From Pogona vitticeps (Eukaryota; Chordata; Lepidosauria; Squamata; Agamidae), in NCBI RefSeq assembly GCF_051106095.1, contig NC_135783.1, forward strand, positions 204,210,472 to 204,274,471: a stretch of DNA of 64,000 nucleotides, read 5' to 3'. Shown piece by piece: positions 13,301 to 25,900 of this stretch. A model generated the notes under the pieces. It ran no database searches, was not told where the DNA came from, and saw nothing but the letters and a program-made list of their open reading frames with translations. Position numbers and translations under genes: made by a program. Within the stretch, counting starts at the first letter, position 1. Each line of letters starts with the position of its first letter.

Positions 13301-16300
13301 CAAAAATCCTATTCTTATTTCAGTCAATCCCTATAATATTAAAACAGTCATTTTTCAAAGAATTTAATAAGATAATCATGAGATTTATATGGCAAGGTAA
13401 AAAACCAAGAATTAAAATTAAGGCAATGCAAGATGCTAAGCAGAGGGGTGGCTTTGGTCTTCCTGACTGGGTTCTGTATTATAGAGCTTGTATTCTAGAT
13501 TGGATAAAAGAATGGATAACTCTAGAAAATGATAGATTACTTAGCTTGGAGGGACATGATTTGCAATTATGCTGGCATGCCTATTTATGGTATAAAAAGG
13601 ACAAAGAACAAAAAATTTTTAATTCACATATGATAAGAAGAGCTTTACTGGGAATGTGGAGAAAAATTGTACAACAAATTTATTACAAAATACCTGTATG
13701 GGTGTCACCGTTAGAGGCCTTTATCCAACCCAGTCTTATGACAAAAACAAACTTTTTAAAATATCAAGATCTATTAAAAAAGGATGGTGAACTAAAGTCT
13801 AAAGAAGAGCTAGAGTCACAGAATATATATATAGAGTGGTGGCCTAGAGCACAGCTAGAATCTAGATATACAAAAGATAAAATAGAAGGCTTCTACTTAG
13901 AGCAAACGATTTTTGACAAACTTTTATTAGGTTCAAAAGAACAAACTGTTAAGAAAATGTATAATTATATGTTGGAAATTAAGATGCAAGATGAAATGGT
14001 TAAGGAATGTATGATTAAGTGGGCACAAAATATAGGGCATAACATTGATATTGATCAATGGCTGAAAAGATGGCAAAATAATATAAAGCTTACAAGATCG
14101 GTGAACTTTAAAGAGAATATATATAAGATGTTTTATAGATGGCACATGACCCCAGAAAAATTGTCAAAGATGTATACAGATGTATCAAATAAGTGTTGGA
14201 AATGTGAATCGCAAGTGGGAAGCTATTATCATATGTGGTGGTCATGTGGAGTAGCGAAACAATATTGGAAAAGAGTACATGTAATGTTGGAACAAATATT
14301 GCTCTGTAAAGTGCCATTAACCCCAGAACTGTTTTTATTGAGTATGATACCTGAAAATATAGATAAGTCAAAGAATTATATAGTTATATACATAGTTACG
14401 GCAGCTAGAATTTTATATGCTAAAAATTGGAAAAGATCAACGGTACCGAAACAAGAAGACCTTATTGAAAAGATACGGGAAATAGCCGAAATGGACATTT
14501 TATCAGAAGTTATGAAGGACTATCCCTTGCAAAAGGCAACAGAAAGATGGGATCTATTTAACAAGTGCACTGAATTAACAGGCAGCTTGTGAACAGTACA
14601 TATTGAAAGGAGAACTGAATCTAGAAGGCAGAAAAGAGTAAATAGAATAATTTAAAATCTTGATATGGCAATAGGTACAGAATGGATGAAAGTATGTTAT
14701 TGTCTCCCCTCTTCCTCATAAATTCCAATTCCCTTTTCCTTTTTGTTATCCCTTATAAAAACAAAAAAAACAAAAAAAATCAAATAAATAAAATTACAGT
14801 GGTGCCTCGCATAGCGAGCGCTTCGCTATGCGATGAAACCGCACAACGAGGGGTCCCGGGCCATCGCTGGAGCGTTCGCTCAGCGATGGCCCCTATGGGC
14901 TTTTTTTGCTATGCGATGATTGCGCGGACGCGATCAAAGCATAGCGAACAGCTGATCGGTGGTTCCAAAATGGCCGCCGCTAAAACAAAATGGCGACCGC
15001 TGTTTTGCCTCACTAACGAGGCATCCAAAATGGCTGCCGCAATGGAGGAAACTCGCAGAACGGTGAGTTTTAAGCCCATAGGAACGTATTAAATCAGTTT
15101 TAATACGTTCCTATGGGCTTTTTTATTTCACTTAGTGATGGATTCGCTGAGCGAGGGTTAATCCGGAACGGATTAACCTCGCTAAGCGAGGCACCACTGT
15201 ACTCTATGTTGTGCTGGAGGGGATGCCAGAAAACTGGCACATATTTTCATATGTGGTGGGAATGCAACAGTGTGATGAAATTTTGGCAAATGGTATTTGG
15301 GGAAATAAGAAACATAACCAAACGAAATAATAATAATAGTTATAATAATTTATTGTCATTGTAAGTATATACACAGTATACCCATACAACAAAATTCACA
15401 ATGTAGAAGTATGCCCTAAAATAGCACTTCTACCAATATTTGATAAAGTGGAATATAATTGGGCAATTATAGAATTAATTTCTAATTTAGTCACAGCTGC
15501 TAGATTAATTATAGCCAAGTACTGGAAAATAAAACCTATTTAAAAGAATTAAGAGAATGGTGTACAGAGGTATAGAATATAGCTATTAATGACTAACATG
15601 CAATATTAAAGTAGAGAAAGAAGTGCTTAAAAGGCATACTTTTGCAGACATTTGGGGAGATTTTATTGATTATGCATTAATAAAGGGGATGGGAAGAGCA
15701 CCATTGCAAGAAACATTACAATTTTGGAAGGGGAAAGGGAATCCTTGAAAGAAAGGAAAAGGTCTTGTTCTCCATTGGTCCCAGTGGGGGAGCAGCACTT
15801 TGTTTCAATTTTGTTTGTGTACCATTATTGTATTTTATGTGTTTATTTGTTTGTTGTTCTGTTTGTTGTTCTTTTGTGCGTTTTTTTTACAATATGTTTT
15901 CATTTAATAAAATACAGATTTAGATTTTCTTATATGAAAAAAAGAGAGAGAGAGAGATAATGACTTTCGGAGTATGGCCTTGAAGACCTTCTGAGCTTCT
16001 GAGAGGGCCTGGCCTTCTGAATGTGATGTCCAGCCATCAGTATTAGGGACAGAAGGTAGATCAGTGGGAGTGTGAGGTGGGAAATAGGCGTCACCCCTTG
16101 AGTGGCACAGTGGGAAGCAAACAACTTTAATAAGGAACTTAGAGTAGACTATGTCTAGGTGGGCGGCATATAAATGCAATAAATAAATAAATAAATAAAC
16201 GTTGAAAGCAGCGGGGGGATGATGACACCCGCCCCCCCCAAAAAAACCCAGAAACTTCAGAGAATCACAGGTGGAGCACCTTTGTAGTTCTGCCATGGCA

Positions 16301-19300
16301 GGGTGTTTTAAATTGCTTGTATAAAAGTAAGTGCTTTGAAATTTAGTTCTGGAGAGGAATTGTCCCAAAATAATGTGAAAGAAGTACCGTATTTTTCCGT
16401 GTATAAGACTGTACTTTTGTCTAAAATCTTTAGACTAAAAATTGAGGGTCGTCTTATACACGGAAGTAAGCTGAGGAAAGAACAAAAATAAGTGGAGGGG
16501 AAAGCAGGGATCAAAGTGATCCTGTAGGTGTATTTGCGAAGGCTTTCACGGCCGGGATCTAATGGTTGTTGTATGTTTTTCGGGCTCTTTGGCCGTGTTC
16601 TGAAGGTTGTTCTTCGTAACATTTTGCCAGTCTCTGTGGCCGGCATCTTCAGAGGACAGCATTCCTGCAGGGTTTTGATCCCTGCTTTCCCCTCCACTTG
16701 CTAAGCCCCACTTAGATTTCTTAATTTTGGGTTAGAAAAATGGGGGGCGTCTTATACATGGAAAATACGGTAGTTTTTCTTTGTACTTTTAAACCTTCTG
16801 AATGATAACCAACAGCTATTTCTCTGCTGATGGAAAACATCTGTCAGTGGAGTGGAGAAGGGGGGTTGGTGGGATTCACGAACATTTCTCGAACTGGTAG
16901 CTCCCCCTCACTCCCAGACCTGCTCAGGATGTTCCCCACCACCATCCCTTTGGAACAGGTTTTGGTGGAGGTAATGCAGTGGGCTGCATAGGGGAGTGGA
17001 AAGAGCCACAGCTTATGCCTCTTTCCCCCTGTCATGTTGAAAGATCCTGTACATCAGGAAAAAATTCTAGTTAGATAGGCCCTCTTCATTAGGGTTACAA
17101 CATTTTGTCCCAGATTCTGTTCCTTGATGATCACTCTTTGTCCGAGTGCTTGTCAAAACTGCACTGTGATGGTCCTAAACAGGTATCATTCTTCACTTCT
17201 TGGACGATTCTCCATAAGACTTTTGTGCATCACCATCAAAGTTGGGAAAGGAGACTTATCCCTTCAGGAATCTTGTGTTCACCCACATGCAGATATCATT
17301 GATACGTTGAAAGAATACACCACTAGAATTCATATGCTTAGTTAAAACTGCACCCCTGTTTTTCAGCTTCAGGGATATAAGATGGTGGTTCTTGGCCACA
17401 GGCAAGTGATGTCATTTGGGCCTTCTTTCAAGTATATGATCTGTGTGTCAAATGCATCAATATTTGTGGTCAACCAAGTTTTTGCTACTGGTAACTAATG
17501 AATTTATTTATTCTTTCTTCCTTTACAGCTATTTGCAAGTTAGCGTCAGAGTGGCTGAGACTGCTCTGCTGATCCACGCTCTGGCCATGGTTCCTTCTTC
17601 TTCCATGGATGATGTTGTTGTCGCTCGGATCAGTGCCATCTTCCCTCAGTGCAACCTGCTTCGCTTGTGTTCCTTAACTGCAGCTGTCATGAAATGGGCT
17701 CAGCGTGATCGGTCAAACAAGCTAGTCTCTTCTGGGTCATATGGGAAACTGTTGCAAGAAATTAATAGTTATGCCTTGGAGAAACTTCAGAAAGCCAACA
17801 ATCTGGATCTTCTTTTAGAAGACCTCAGATTTCCATCTGGAGAGTGGTTTAATGAAAATCTTTTTCCGGAAGTTGCAGTTGTTTTCGAGCGCTTGGTAGA
17901 CCAGATTACATGGGAAAATGTGTTGCAACTTTCTCATCACTTGCTCAGATCTCAATACCTGTGTACTCAAGTACTTGATGGAATTGCTACTGTTACCATT
18001 AATCAACCAGATAAGGTAATAACAATAGATTATTGTTTGATCTACCTTGAAAGTAACAGCATTACATTGGCATGGGTTGTAACTCAGTTGTCGAACATGT
18101 ACATTACATGGAAAAGGTCCCAAGACCAACATTCCCTCTAAGCTGGGGAGGTGCACGGCTGTGTAGTGCCCCTCTTGGTGCAGCGCAGCCATACGTACGT
18201 AGTATTGCTGCTCTTTGGGTTCTGGTCATGGCCGGAACTTGGCGGAGTTTCCACTCAGTGCTGGTGGAAAATTAGAGGGAACGTTGCAAGACCGTTCCAG
18301 CATCTCTAGGTCAGGCTGGAAGGTTCTTCTGTTTGCACTCTGGACATCTGCCACCAGGCAGTGTAGACACAACAGCTAGATAGGGTCTGTGGGTACAAGG
18401 ACACCCAAGCCTCTCTCTTTTTTTGCTGTTCTCCAAAGGTCATCCAGAAGTATCAATTAATATTAACTGATATTACTGATTAAAAAAAATAGCTGTCATT
18501 CACTGTTGAAAATCACTTTCTTAGCTTTGTGGCAGCAATTTAGTGTTTAGTTTTTTTTTTAATTGTAACTTGTTTAGCCATCTAGTGTCATTAATCACTT
18601 TGTTTTTGTTTGAATTGCAACTCTGTACCTTGTCTTCATTGTGTAAGAAAGTCCTCAGGTTGATGTATTTTCTTCCTGGAATGTGGTTTCTTTACTAGTA
18701 CCATGCTCATGGCGTGCAGTGCGCTATTTCCCAAGCCCTGTTAGTTTGTTGAATACTGTTTCCTGTTTCCTTTTATGTGTCTCGGTAGTGGGGACTGTGT
18801 AGGCACGAGAAAATGAGAGCTGTACCACTCTGTTGCTTAAACAGTCCTAAACATCAAAGCATTTAGAGGAAATGACAAATAATCTACAATGAACTGAAAA
18901 CGAAGTCGTATCTCAGGAAGACTGCATGTTGATTGAGGACTTTCTTATGCAACTGAGATGATTAAGGTAGAGTTTAAGGCACAGAACCACCATTGGAAAC
19001 AAAAAGCAAATTGACCACTAGGGATGTGGTGGCGCTGTGGGCTAAACCACAGAAGCCTTTGTATGTTGCAGGGTCAGAAGACCAGCAGTCGTAAGATCGA
19101 ATCCACGTGACGGAGTGAGCGCCCGTCGCTTGTCCCAGCTCCCGCCAACCTAGCGGTTCGAAAGCATGCAAATGCAAGTAGATAAATAGGCACCACCTCG
19201 GTGGGAAGGTAACAGCGTTCTGTGTCTAAGTCGCACTGGCCATGTGACCACGGAAGATTGTCTTTGGACGAACACTGGCTCTATGGCTTGGAAACAGGGA

Positions 19301-19550
19301 TGAGCACCGCCCCCTAGAGTCGAACACGACTGGACAAAAATTGTCAAGGGGAACCTTTACCTTTACCTTTACTACTTCTGCTACAACAATAACAATAATA
19401 ATAATGCGCTGTCATGTCAATTCTGACTTATGGCAACCCTTTTCAGGGTTTTTTTTAGGTAGAGACAACTCAAAAGTGGTTAACATTCCCTTCTTCTTTG
19501 GGTGCCCTGGGTCACCCAGGCTGGCTGTTCTGGGGTACGCGATGGAGTAC

Positions 19551-19628
<78 letters not shown>

Positions 19629-19910
19629 GATGAGCATTTATCAAATAAAATTTAAAAAAATACTAATTAGTCCACCTGTCCCACATAGATGCCTCCCTCT
19701 CTGGAGGGTAGCCCCAGGCTGCCAGGCAGTCTGAAAACCGGTCCATAATCTGACATGTGGCCTTACATGTCAGGAAGCTTCTTATATTTTTACATGAACT
19801 GTTGCGTAGTTCAGTGATTTAGAGGTTAGGAGTTTGATTCCCCTTTATGCTTCCTTGAGAGGGGCTGAACTCAGTGATCCATAGGGTCCTTTTTAGCTGT
19901 GCAGTTCTAA

Positions 19911-19947
<37 letters not shown>

Positions 19948-22900
19948 GCATGTTATACTGTATTGTCCATATCGGGGCATATTTTGCATAAACTTAATTC
20001 CAAGCCAAGTTTGGCCTAGTTTAGAATTTAGTTGAATTTTAAAATTTCCCCACTTCTACTTGAGAGGTATGGATATCTTTTGTCCACTGTATTAAAAATA
20101 ATGAATATGTACTGTTAGGTCAGTTATAATTTATGACCACTTTTTACAAAGTTTTCTCGGTACAGAGTACTCAGAAGTAACTTAGCCTTCCCTTCTTTGG
20201 GCAGTGCCCTGGGACTGTGCATCTGTGCGCCCAAGGCTCCCCAGGCTGGTTTTTCCCCCTGAGAGATGCAGTGGGGAATCAAACTCCCAGCCTTAATCTC
20301 CTGTCCCAGATGTCTAACTCACGGACTGTTCAGCTGGCCACTATATGAGGGAAAGATAAAGGAAAAGAAAGCCCATGATCTGAAAACTGCAGAATATTTG
20401 TTTGATTGTTGCATTTATATGCCGCCTTTCCCCTGAATGCAGAACTTAAGGCAGCTCACAAATCATTAAAAGTACAGGAATTAAGAAGAACATATAAAGA
20501 GCATTTTAAAAATTATTGAACAAAGAATCATTAAAATCATGTAAAACAGACTTTAATATATAAAAATATTTTAAAACACATCAAAAGGATATATTGGCAG
20601 TGATAAAGCAATAACTATGTTAAAATCATACTAAACACCAAAAACTCCTGTGACTGGTATTTAACAGAAGATTGTGGCTACCTGTGCAGATATTAAAAGT
20701 TAATGATTAGGTATACTTTTACTGTATTCCTTGAAATTGGTCCTGAATATTTATTTGGCATTTTTATCGTGATTGTAGGAACATTCAGTTCCCATTGTGA
20801 TTTGAGTAACTGTTGGGGTGTGTTGTCCCATCACGTTTGCCAAACTCACACAGTGCCTATATACCGTATTTTTCGCTCCATAAGACACACCTTTCCATAA
20901 GATGCACCAATTTTTTAGGAGAAGAAAACAGGAAAATATAATCTGTTTTCTTCGCTCCATAAGACACACAGACTTTCCACCCCCCTGTTTTGTGGGAAAA
21001 AAGTGTGTCTTATGGTGCGAAAAATACAGTAGATAAAGTAACAACCTCTGTATCGGTAGTGCAAAAAAAAAATGGTCAGTCTCTCCCCTCAGCCCTGAGC
21101 CAGCCCATGTGGGCTTTTGTCCCCTCCGGTCACAAGGAGAGAAGCATTGGTGGCACTTAATGCATTGGGGCAACTGCAATTGACACAAATACAAACAAGA
21201 TGTCCAACGTCTTTCCTTCAACAGTTATCACAACAGTGCCCAGAATCTACTTTGCTTTCTCTCTCCCAGCCAAAATGTTTCTTCTTCACATGCTTTTGAC
21301 AAATATTTGGGCTAGTGAAAATTTTTAAATTGCATCATGGTTACATACTAGATTTGATTTGCCAAAAGCAGAGCCTGGGTTTGTGAAGGCTTTTTGTCCC
21401 TGTTTCTTGTTGAAGCAGCAGCATGTGCTTGAAAGGTTCACAGGGCTACAACCTGTGAATGACAGTTCTGTGCATTTTACAGCACTTGCTGACCTCGGGT
21501 GCTCTTCATGCTGCTGACGCACAAAAGACGGTTCCTTCGTTTCTTTCTGTTGGCAGTTTTACACGGTGGCTCTTTTTGTGCCCTGTTCCTAGAGCTCAGT
21601 TACCTTTCTGGAATTGGCTGGCCTTGCCCGCCTCTTCTCTCCCTGCAGGGAACAGGGACCGGACAGGGATGCTAACCACGTCTTTTCATAGGGCAGTGTG
21701 GGAGAGGAATCTTGTTTCCTGGGTAAGTGCATTAGGTTTGACCTAGGCCTGTTACGGCATTGCTCAGCCACCTGGATTCTTTCCGGAATGAGCTTGGAAG
21801 CTGGCCGTAGGTCCTTACGCTTCCTCGACTATCTCTCTGCTGTGCCCCCCACTACTGAAGGAAGGTGTCAGGTGCACCAAGAAATTCTGCATTTACACAT
21901 TACTTTTTTTCTCAATAGGGGAAAAGCTTGTGCAAAAAAAACCACATAGATCCACTCTCCACTCCATCCTAGATGGCATCCTGGCAGTCTAGAGATTTAT
22001 CGGCTCCTTAATGGACTCCTTCTTTTTTTAACAGCAAAAGATAGATTGGAATAAAAAGTGAATGAGAAAGCAGCCAATAGTGTTGAGACTTATGAGATAT
22101 TTTCTTATGAGCCTTTCGTTGCTCATTTCATGTCACTTGGCACAGTACTAAAATACCTGCAGCTCAGTGATAATGAATGATACAGAATGAGCCATTTTCA
22201 TTTATTTGAAGATAGATGTACGCTTGGCACAGAAAGCTAAGCTGAGAGACAGGCAGTGATTCATATTTTTCTGTGTCCTTAAATTTCATTGCTTTTTAAG
22301 TGGTTTACAAGTTCAGTAAACCGATGAGATCAACACTTTCTTTATTTCCCCACCCCCACCCCATTTTCTTTCCTAGGTTTTTGCTTCAGGAGTTTACTCT
22401 ATTCTCCATCCCTTTGCTATTCTAAATTACGATCCTCCCCAAAGCGAGGAGTTTTTTGAGGCTTGCATTGGACACATCAACCGTCATTTGGGTAAGTCCA
22501 TCCTAGCGAAATGATAGATTTGTAGATATTTTCTGTAAAAGGCAAATTATCAGTATACCAAGACAACATAAAACCAAACTCTTCTTTTTTTATTTCTCTC
22601 TGTCTCTCTCTCTCTTTGTCCATCTTCTAAACAAAACTGATCTAAAGTTTGAAACCTTTTATTCGTCATTCCCCAGGGCACTCCATTCCAACTGTTGAAA
22701 ACATCAGTAAATTTAACGTTAAATAGTAAGCAGTGAATTGAGTATTGCTCCTTTCTTTCAGAATAACTGGTGTGCAAAGCAGGGTTGTGTTTAAAGTAAT
22801 GAAAGGAAAGGTACCCCTTGCTGAATTAAAAAGATAACATTCTTACTTATCCCTTGTACGGGTGCTTCTGAAGTTGCACGGTGTTCTAGAAAAGCTGCTA

Positions 22901-25900
22901 CCGCCATTGAGGCATTGACACTGTGGGTAGACCCAATAGTCTCTCTGAGGCATTAGGGTTGTACTGGTTGATTTTCAATTTCTGGCCTTCCTGAAATTGA
23001 CTGTCTTCACATTCAATTGTAAGAGACTTGGATTAATTCTTGTGGTCCCTGCTTACTCCTTAGCTGGCTTATGCTGACTAGAACTCAAGTTATGCTGATT
23101 TGTGGGTTTTGTGCTATAATTCCTAGAATTTCAAGAGTCGTAGTCCAAAAATTCAAACTTGTCCACCAGTAACTGAAGCCTGTTAGGTTCTAGTCCTGTT
23201 GCCGTGCTAGAGGACCAGCTTTATGTCTTGCCTGCACATTTCGTATAGCATCGTCTCATGTAAATCAGCTCAATTTCATCAGTGTATCAGCCATTTTAAC
23301 ACCAACAGCAAGCACTGATTAACTTCCTGCTGACAGTGCTAATATAAAGACACACATAAAGGAAGCAAACAGCAGCAGGAAATGTTCCAAAGTGTTGTGT
23401 CTTCAGAGTCCCAAAGAGCAGGTTTGCAGCTGGAGATCTTCTTTGATCCTGTCAGAGAGAATCAAGTAGTGTTTCTGAGAATCTAGTAGTGCTTCCAACG
23501 TGGAAGGATCTGCTGACAGGGTCTTGTTGTCCAGAGGATGCCCACATATGTTCAGAGTCCACACATTCTTCAGGGAGGCCCTTCTCCAGTCCCCTAGTTT
23601 TAGATAATATATGAGACTGTGCCTAGAGACAAGTGTGGGGGGAGAGAGGGAGGGGAACGTTCAGTAAAGCAAGGCGTCAACTTCACTGTTTTTCAGCCTA
23701 ACCTATGCCCAAAATTGAACATCCTTTTCTCCTTCTGTTCCCTCCCCATAAAGGAAGCATAACCATGCTAGAATCTGGTTTGAGAAGCAGAATTATATCA
23801 GATAAGCAGACACATGCAAGTATGTTGCACTTGCATGTTTATTGTCCCCGAATTTGAGTTTCTTCAGGCAGGTCAGTTTTCCTATCAGTTTCACTGCCTA
23901 TGGAAAAATAAGCTCACTAAATGTATGACTCTACGTATTTTTTTTTACAGATAGTTTTGAGCCACATATTATTGTATTGATGAGCCTGGATTTGGCGATT
24001 ACTGGGCGTTTTCCAGAGACCCTAATAAAGACTATATTTAATGTTGAGTTCCTAGCCAGACTGGACAATCAGCTTGAAAGTAAGTGATAATTACTATTAC
24101 TCTATGTATCTTTTAAAGTTTGGATATTCCTTTGGAATACTCTTGCATCACCTAAATATGTAGAAGTTGTCTTTTGCTTGGAATAGGGAAGGCCTTTTGT
24201 ATTGTCAGGCTTCATCATTCTTCACTCACTGAAGAATAAAGTGTAGAAGATGAACTCACTGAATTAATCGAAGGCCTTTTGCTTTCCGACAGCGTATCTC
24301 TATTCTTAACTTCGAAAACTGGGCCATGTGGGTTCCTTCTTTGCCCCTAACTTGTCGTGTGCCAAATATGCAGAAGTAACACCCTGTTCACACATGAGTT
24401 CCTGAAAAGAGATTTCAATCTTGTAAGGAACTCAGTCTCTCTCATACAGTTGCTATCCTAACCTAAAACAGGAAGAAAGTAAAATGTTGTCCATATATTT
24501 TGGGCGAGTTCACTTCCTACCTCAGCCTAGCCTCGGAAATGTAAGCATTTTCAGGGGTAACATGCTGAAGGAGCACAAGGTAGTGCATTGCGTCCTGGAG
24601 TGAATAGTGGAGGGGGGCAGGCGGGAGATATGACTTACTCATTTAAAGCACACTTGAAATTAACATTTGGATTCTGATTGTTCTGTGACACTGCTTGGGC
24701 TCATCCAGACTTGCCACCCACTCATGGCTAATGGTAGTTCTCCAGCTATTAACGGAGAGGTGAGCAACTTCAGTGAGTTAGAGTCCAATTTGTTTTGCCC
24801 AGGATCTTCAGATGACCATGCAGGACACACAAATGACAAAATAACAAAAACTGAGGTGGTCAGAAATCCTCTTCCGGTTCTTAGAATTTGTTTATGTTCT
24901 ATTTTCTTTCTTTCTTTCTTTTTTCCCCCATTTGAAACACAGTAGGGGCCCTTACTACCTAGAGAAAAGATCAAGGGAGCTGAATGCGCCCGGAGGCTTC
25001 CAGAAGTGGCCATTCTCTCCCCCCACTTCCCTCTCCTGGTAAAACATTTTGTTGTTTTTTGCAAAGGGGCTACAAACCCCATGCTAGTCTAACGCACATG
25101 CAGCCCCACAGGGCTGTACTTGGTCCACCATTCGGTTAACGTGTTTGCTTGGTAATGAGTCACACTTCTGCAGTGACCTCTACTTCCGGGAATTACAACT
25201 TTCCTCCCCTTTAGAAGATGTCCTGGCCTGCTATCCTCAGTAATTACAGCTGTCTTTGAGAGGAATCAATTTCCCCATCATGGAACGGTGGTTCTCCTCT
25301 GTAGACAAAAATGAATGTGACAGTAGGCACGCCTTGCACTTTTCCTGTCAAAGAAAAAGAATTCTCTTTCCCCAGTTAAGAAGTAAACTAGAACATTTCT
25401 TGCATGGTGTTGGGGGACGGGGTAGGGTTGCCCCAAGAGGATTGCTAGACACTCTTGCCACTTTTACAGTAAAAGAGCAATGCTTTCCCACTTTTTAAAC
25501 TCTTCTTGCGTTTGGGGGTGCAGATGTAGCCCTTGGCCCCCAGAGCTTGCTCTGCTCTGCTCAAGAAATTGAGAACATATTGAAACAGCTTCGCTTAGGG
25601 ACGAATCCCCTGAAAACTCAACAGGTGAAACTTCCTCTGAGGTCCCCAAAGAAACCTGGACTCTTCACAACACAGCTTTCTTCCCCTAACCTTTGAATCT
25701 CTTTCTAGATTTGTACTGAGCAATGTTATTTCTCTCCTTAAATGTTAGGAAGAATGCTATGCTAGTTAGAGCATGTATGGAATCCACAGAGGTTTGTTGT
25801 GAGGAAGAATGACAGTTCAAACAAGGCCTTCCTGTCACATGTATATAAAGCTTTTTCTTGTTTCAAGAGAATGTTATGCCTTTATATTTAAAAAAAGAAA

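Larger units (their letters stand above)
8426..14776 (+). mobile_element. Full-length, apparently intact L1 retrotransposon
   Basis: 6.35 kb with 5' UTR (8426-9830), ORF1 (9831-10859), ORF2 (10852-14592), short 3' UTR and A-rich tail. A perfect 18-bp target-site duplication AAATCAAATAAATAAAAT lies at 8408-8425 and 14777-14794. The 5' end starts GGGGCGGAGC. Both ORFs are uninterrupted and the duplication has no mismatches, so the insertion is recent and may be competent; activity is inference. It lies in sense orientation in a FASTKD1 intron, inside an older L1. Confidence 0.93.
957..15957 (+). mobile_element. Old L1-type LINE, sense to FASTKD1, split by nested insertions
   Basis: One L1 ORF2 can be followed in order in seven pieces: 957-1430, 2206-2363, 5478-6277, 6661-6791, 7908-8425, 15202-15330 and 15401 to about 15957. 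Markers in order are the RT start (YRPISLFN), the [12 protein letters not shown] motif, an FADD box near 5658, the post-[22 protein letters not shown], the HMWWEC cysteine motif and a 3' end with AATAAA and an A-rich tail. It has stops and frameshifts in all parts and is 5'-truncated. The pieces are separated only by insertions listed below, which fixes their relative ages. Confidence 0.8.

Noticed and set aside
19552-19630. Regular short repeats that might suggest an array
   Set aside because: Plain (TTAG)n microsatellite with no spacers; not CRISPR-like, and this is a vertebrate genome.
24660-25082. 140-codon minus-strand open frame in a FASTKD1 intron
   Set aside because: Runs through unremarkable intron and a T-rich tract; no domain or splice support.
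25525-25624. Exon-like stretch between a GTGCAG acceptor and CAG|GTGAAA donor in a FASTKD1 intron, open in one frame
   Set aside because: Its ending phase does not fit the 31037 exon, which joins the 23951 exon in phase directly, and its residues do not match FASTKD1 as I know it.
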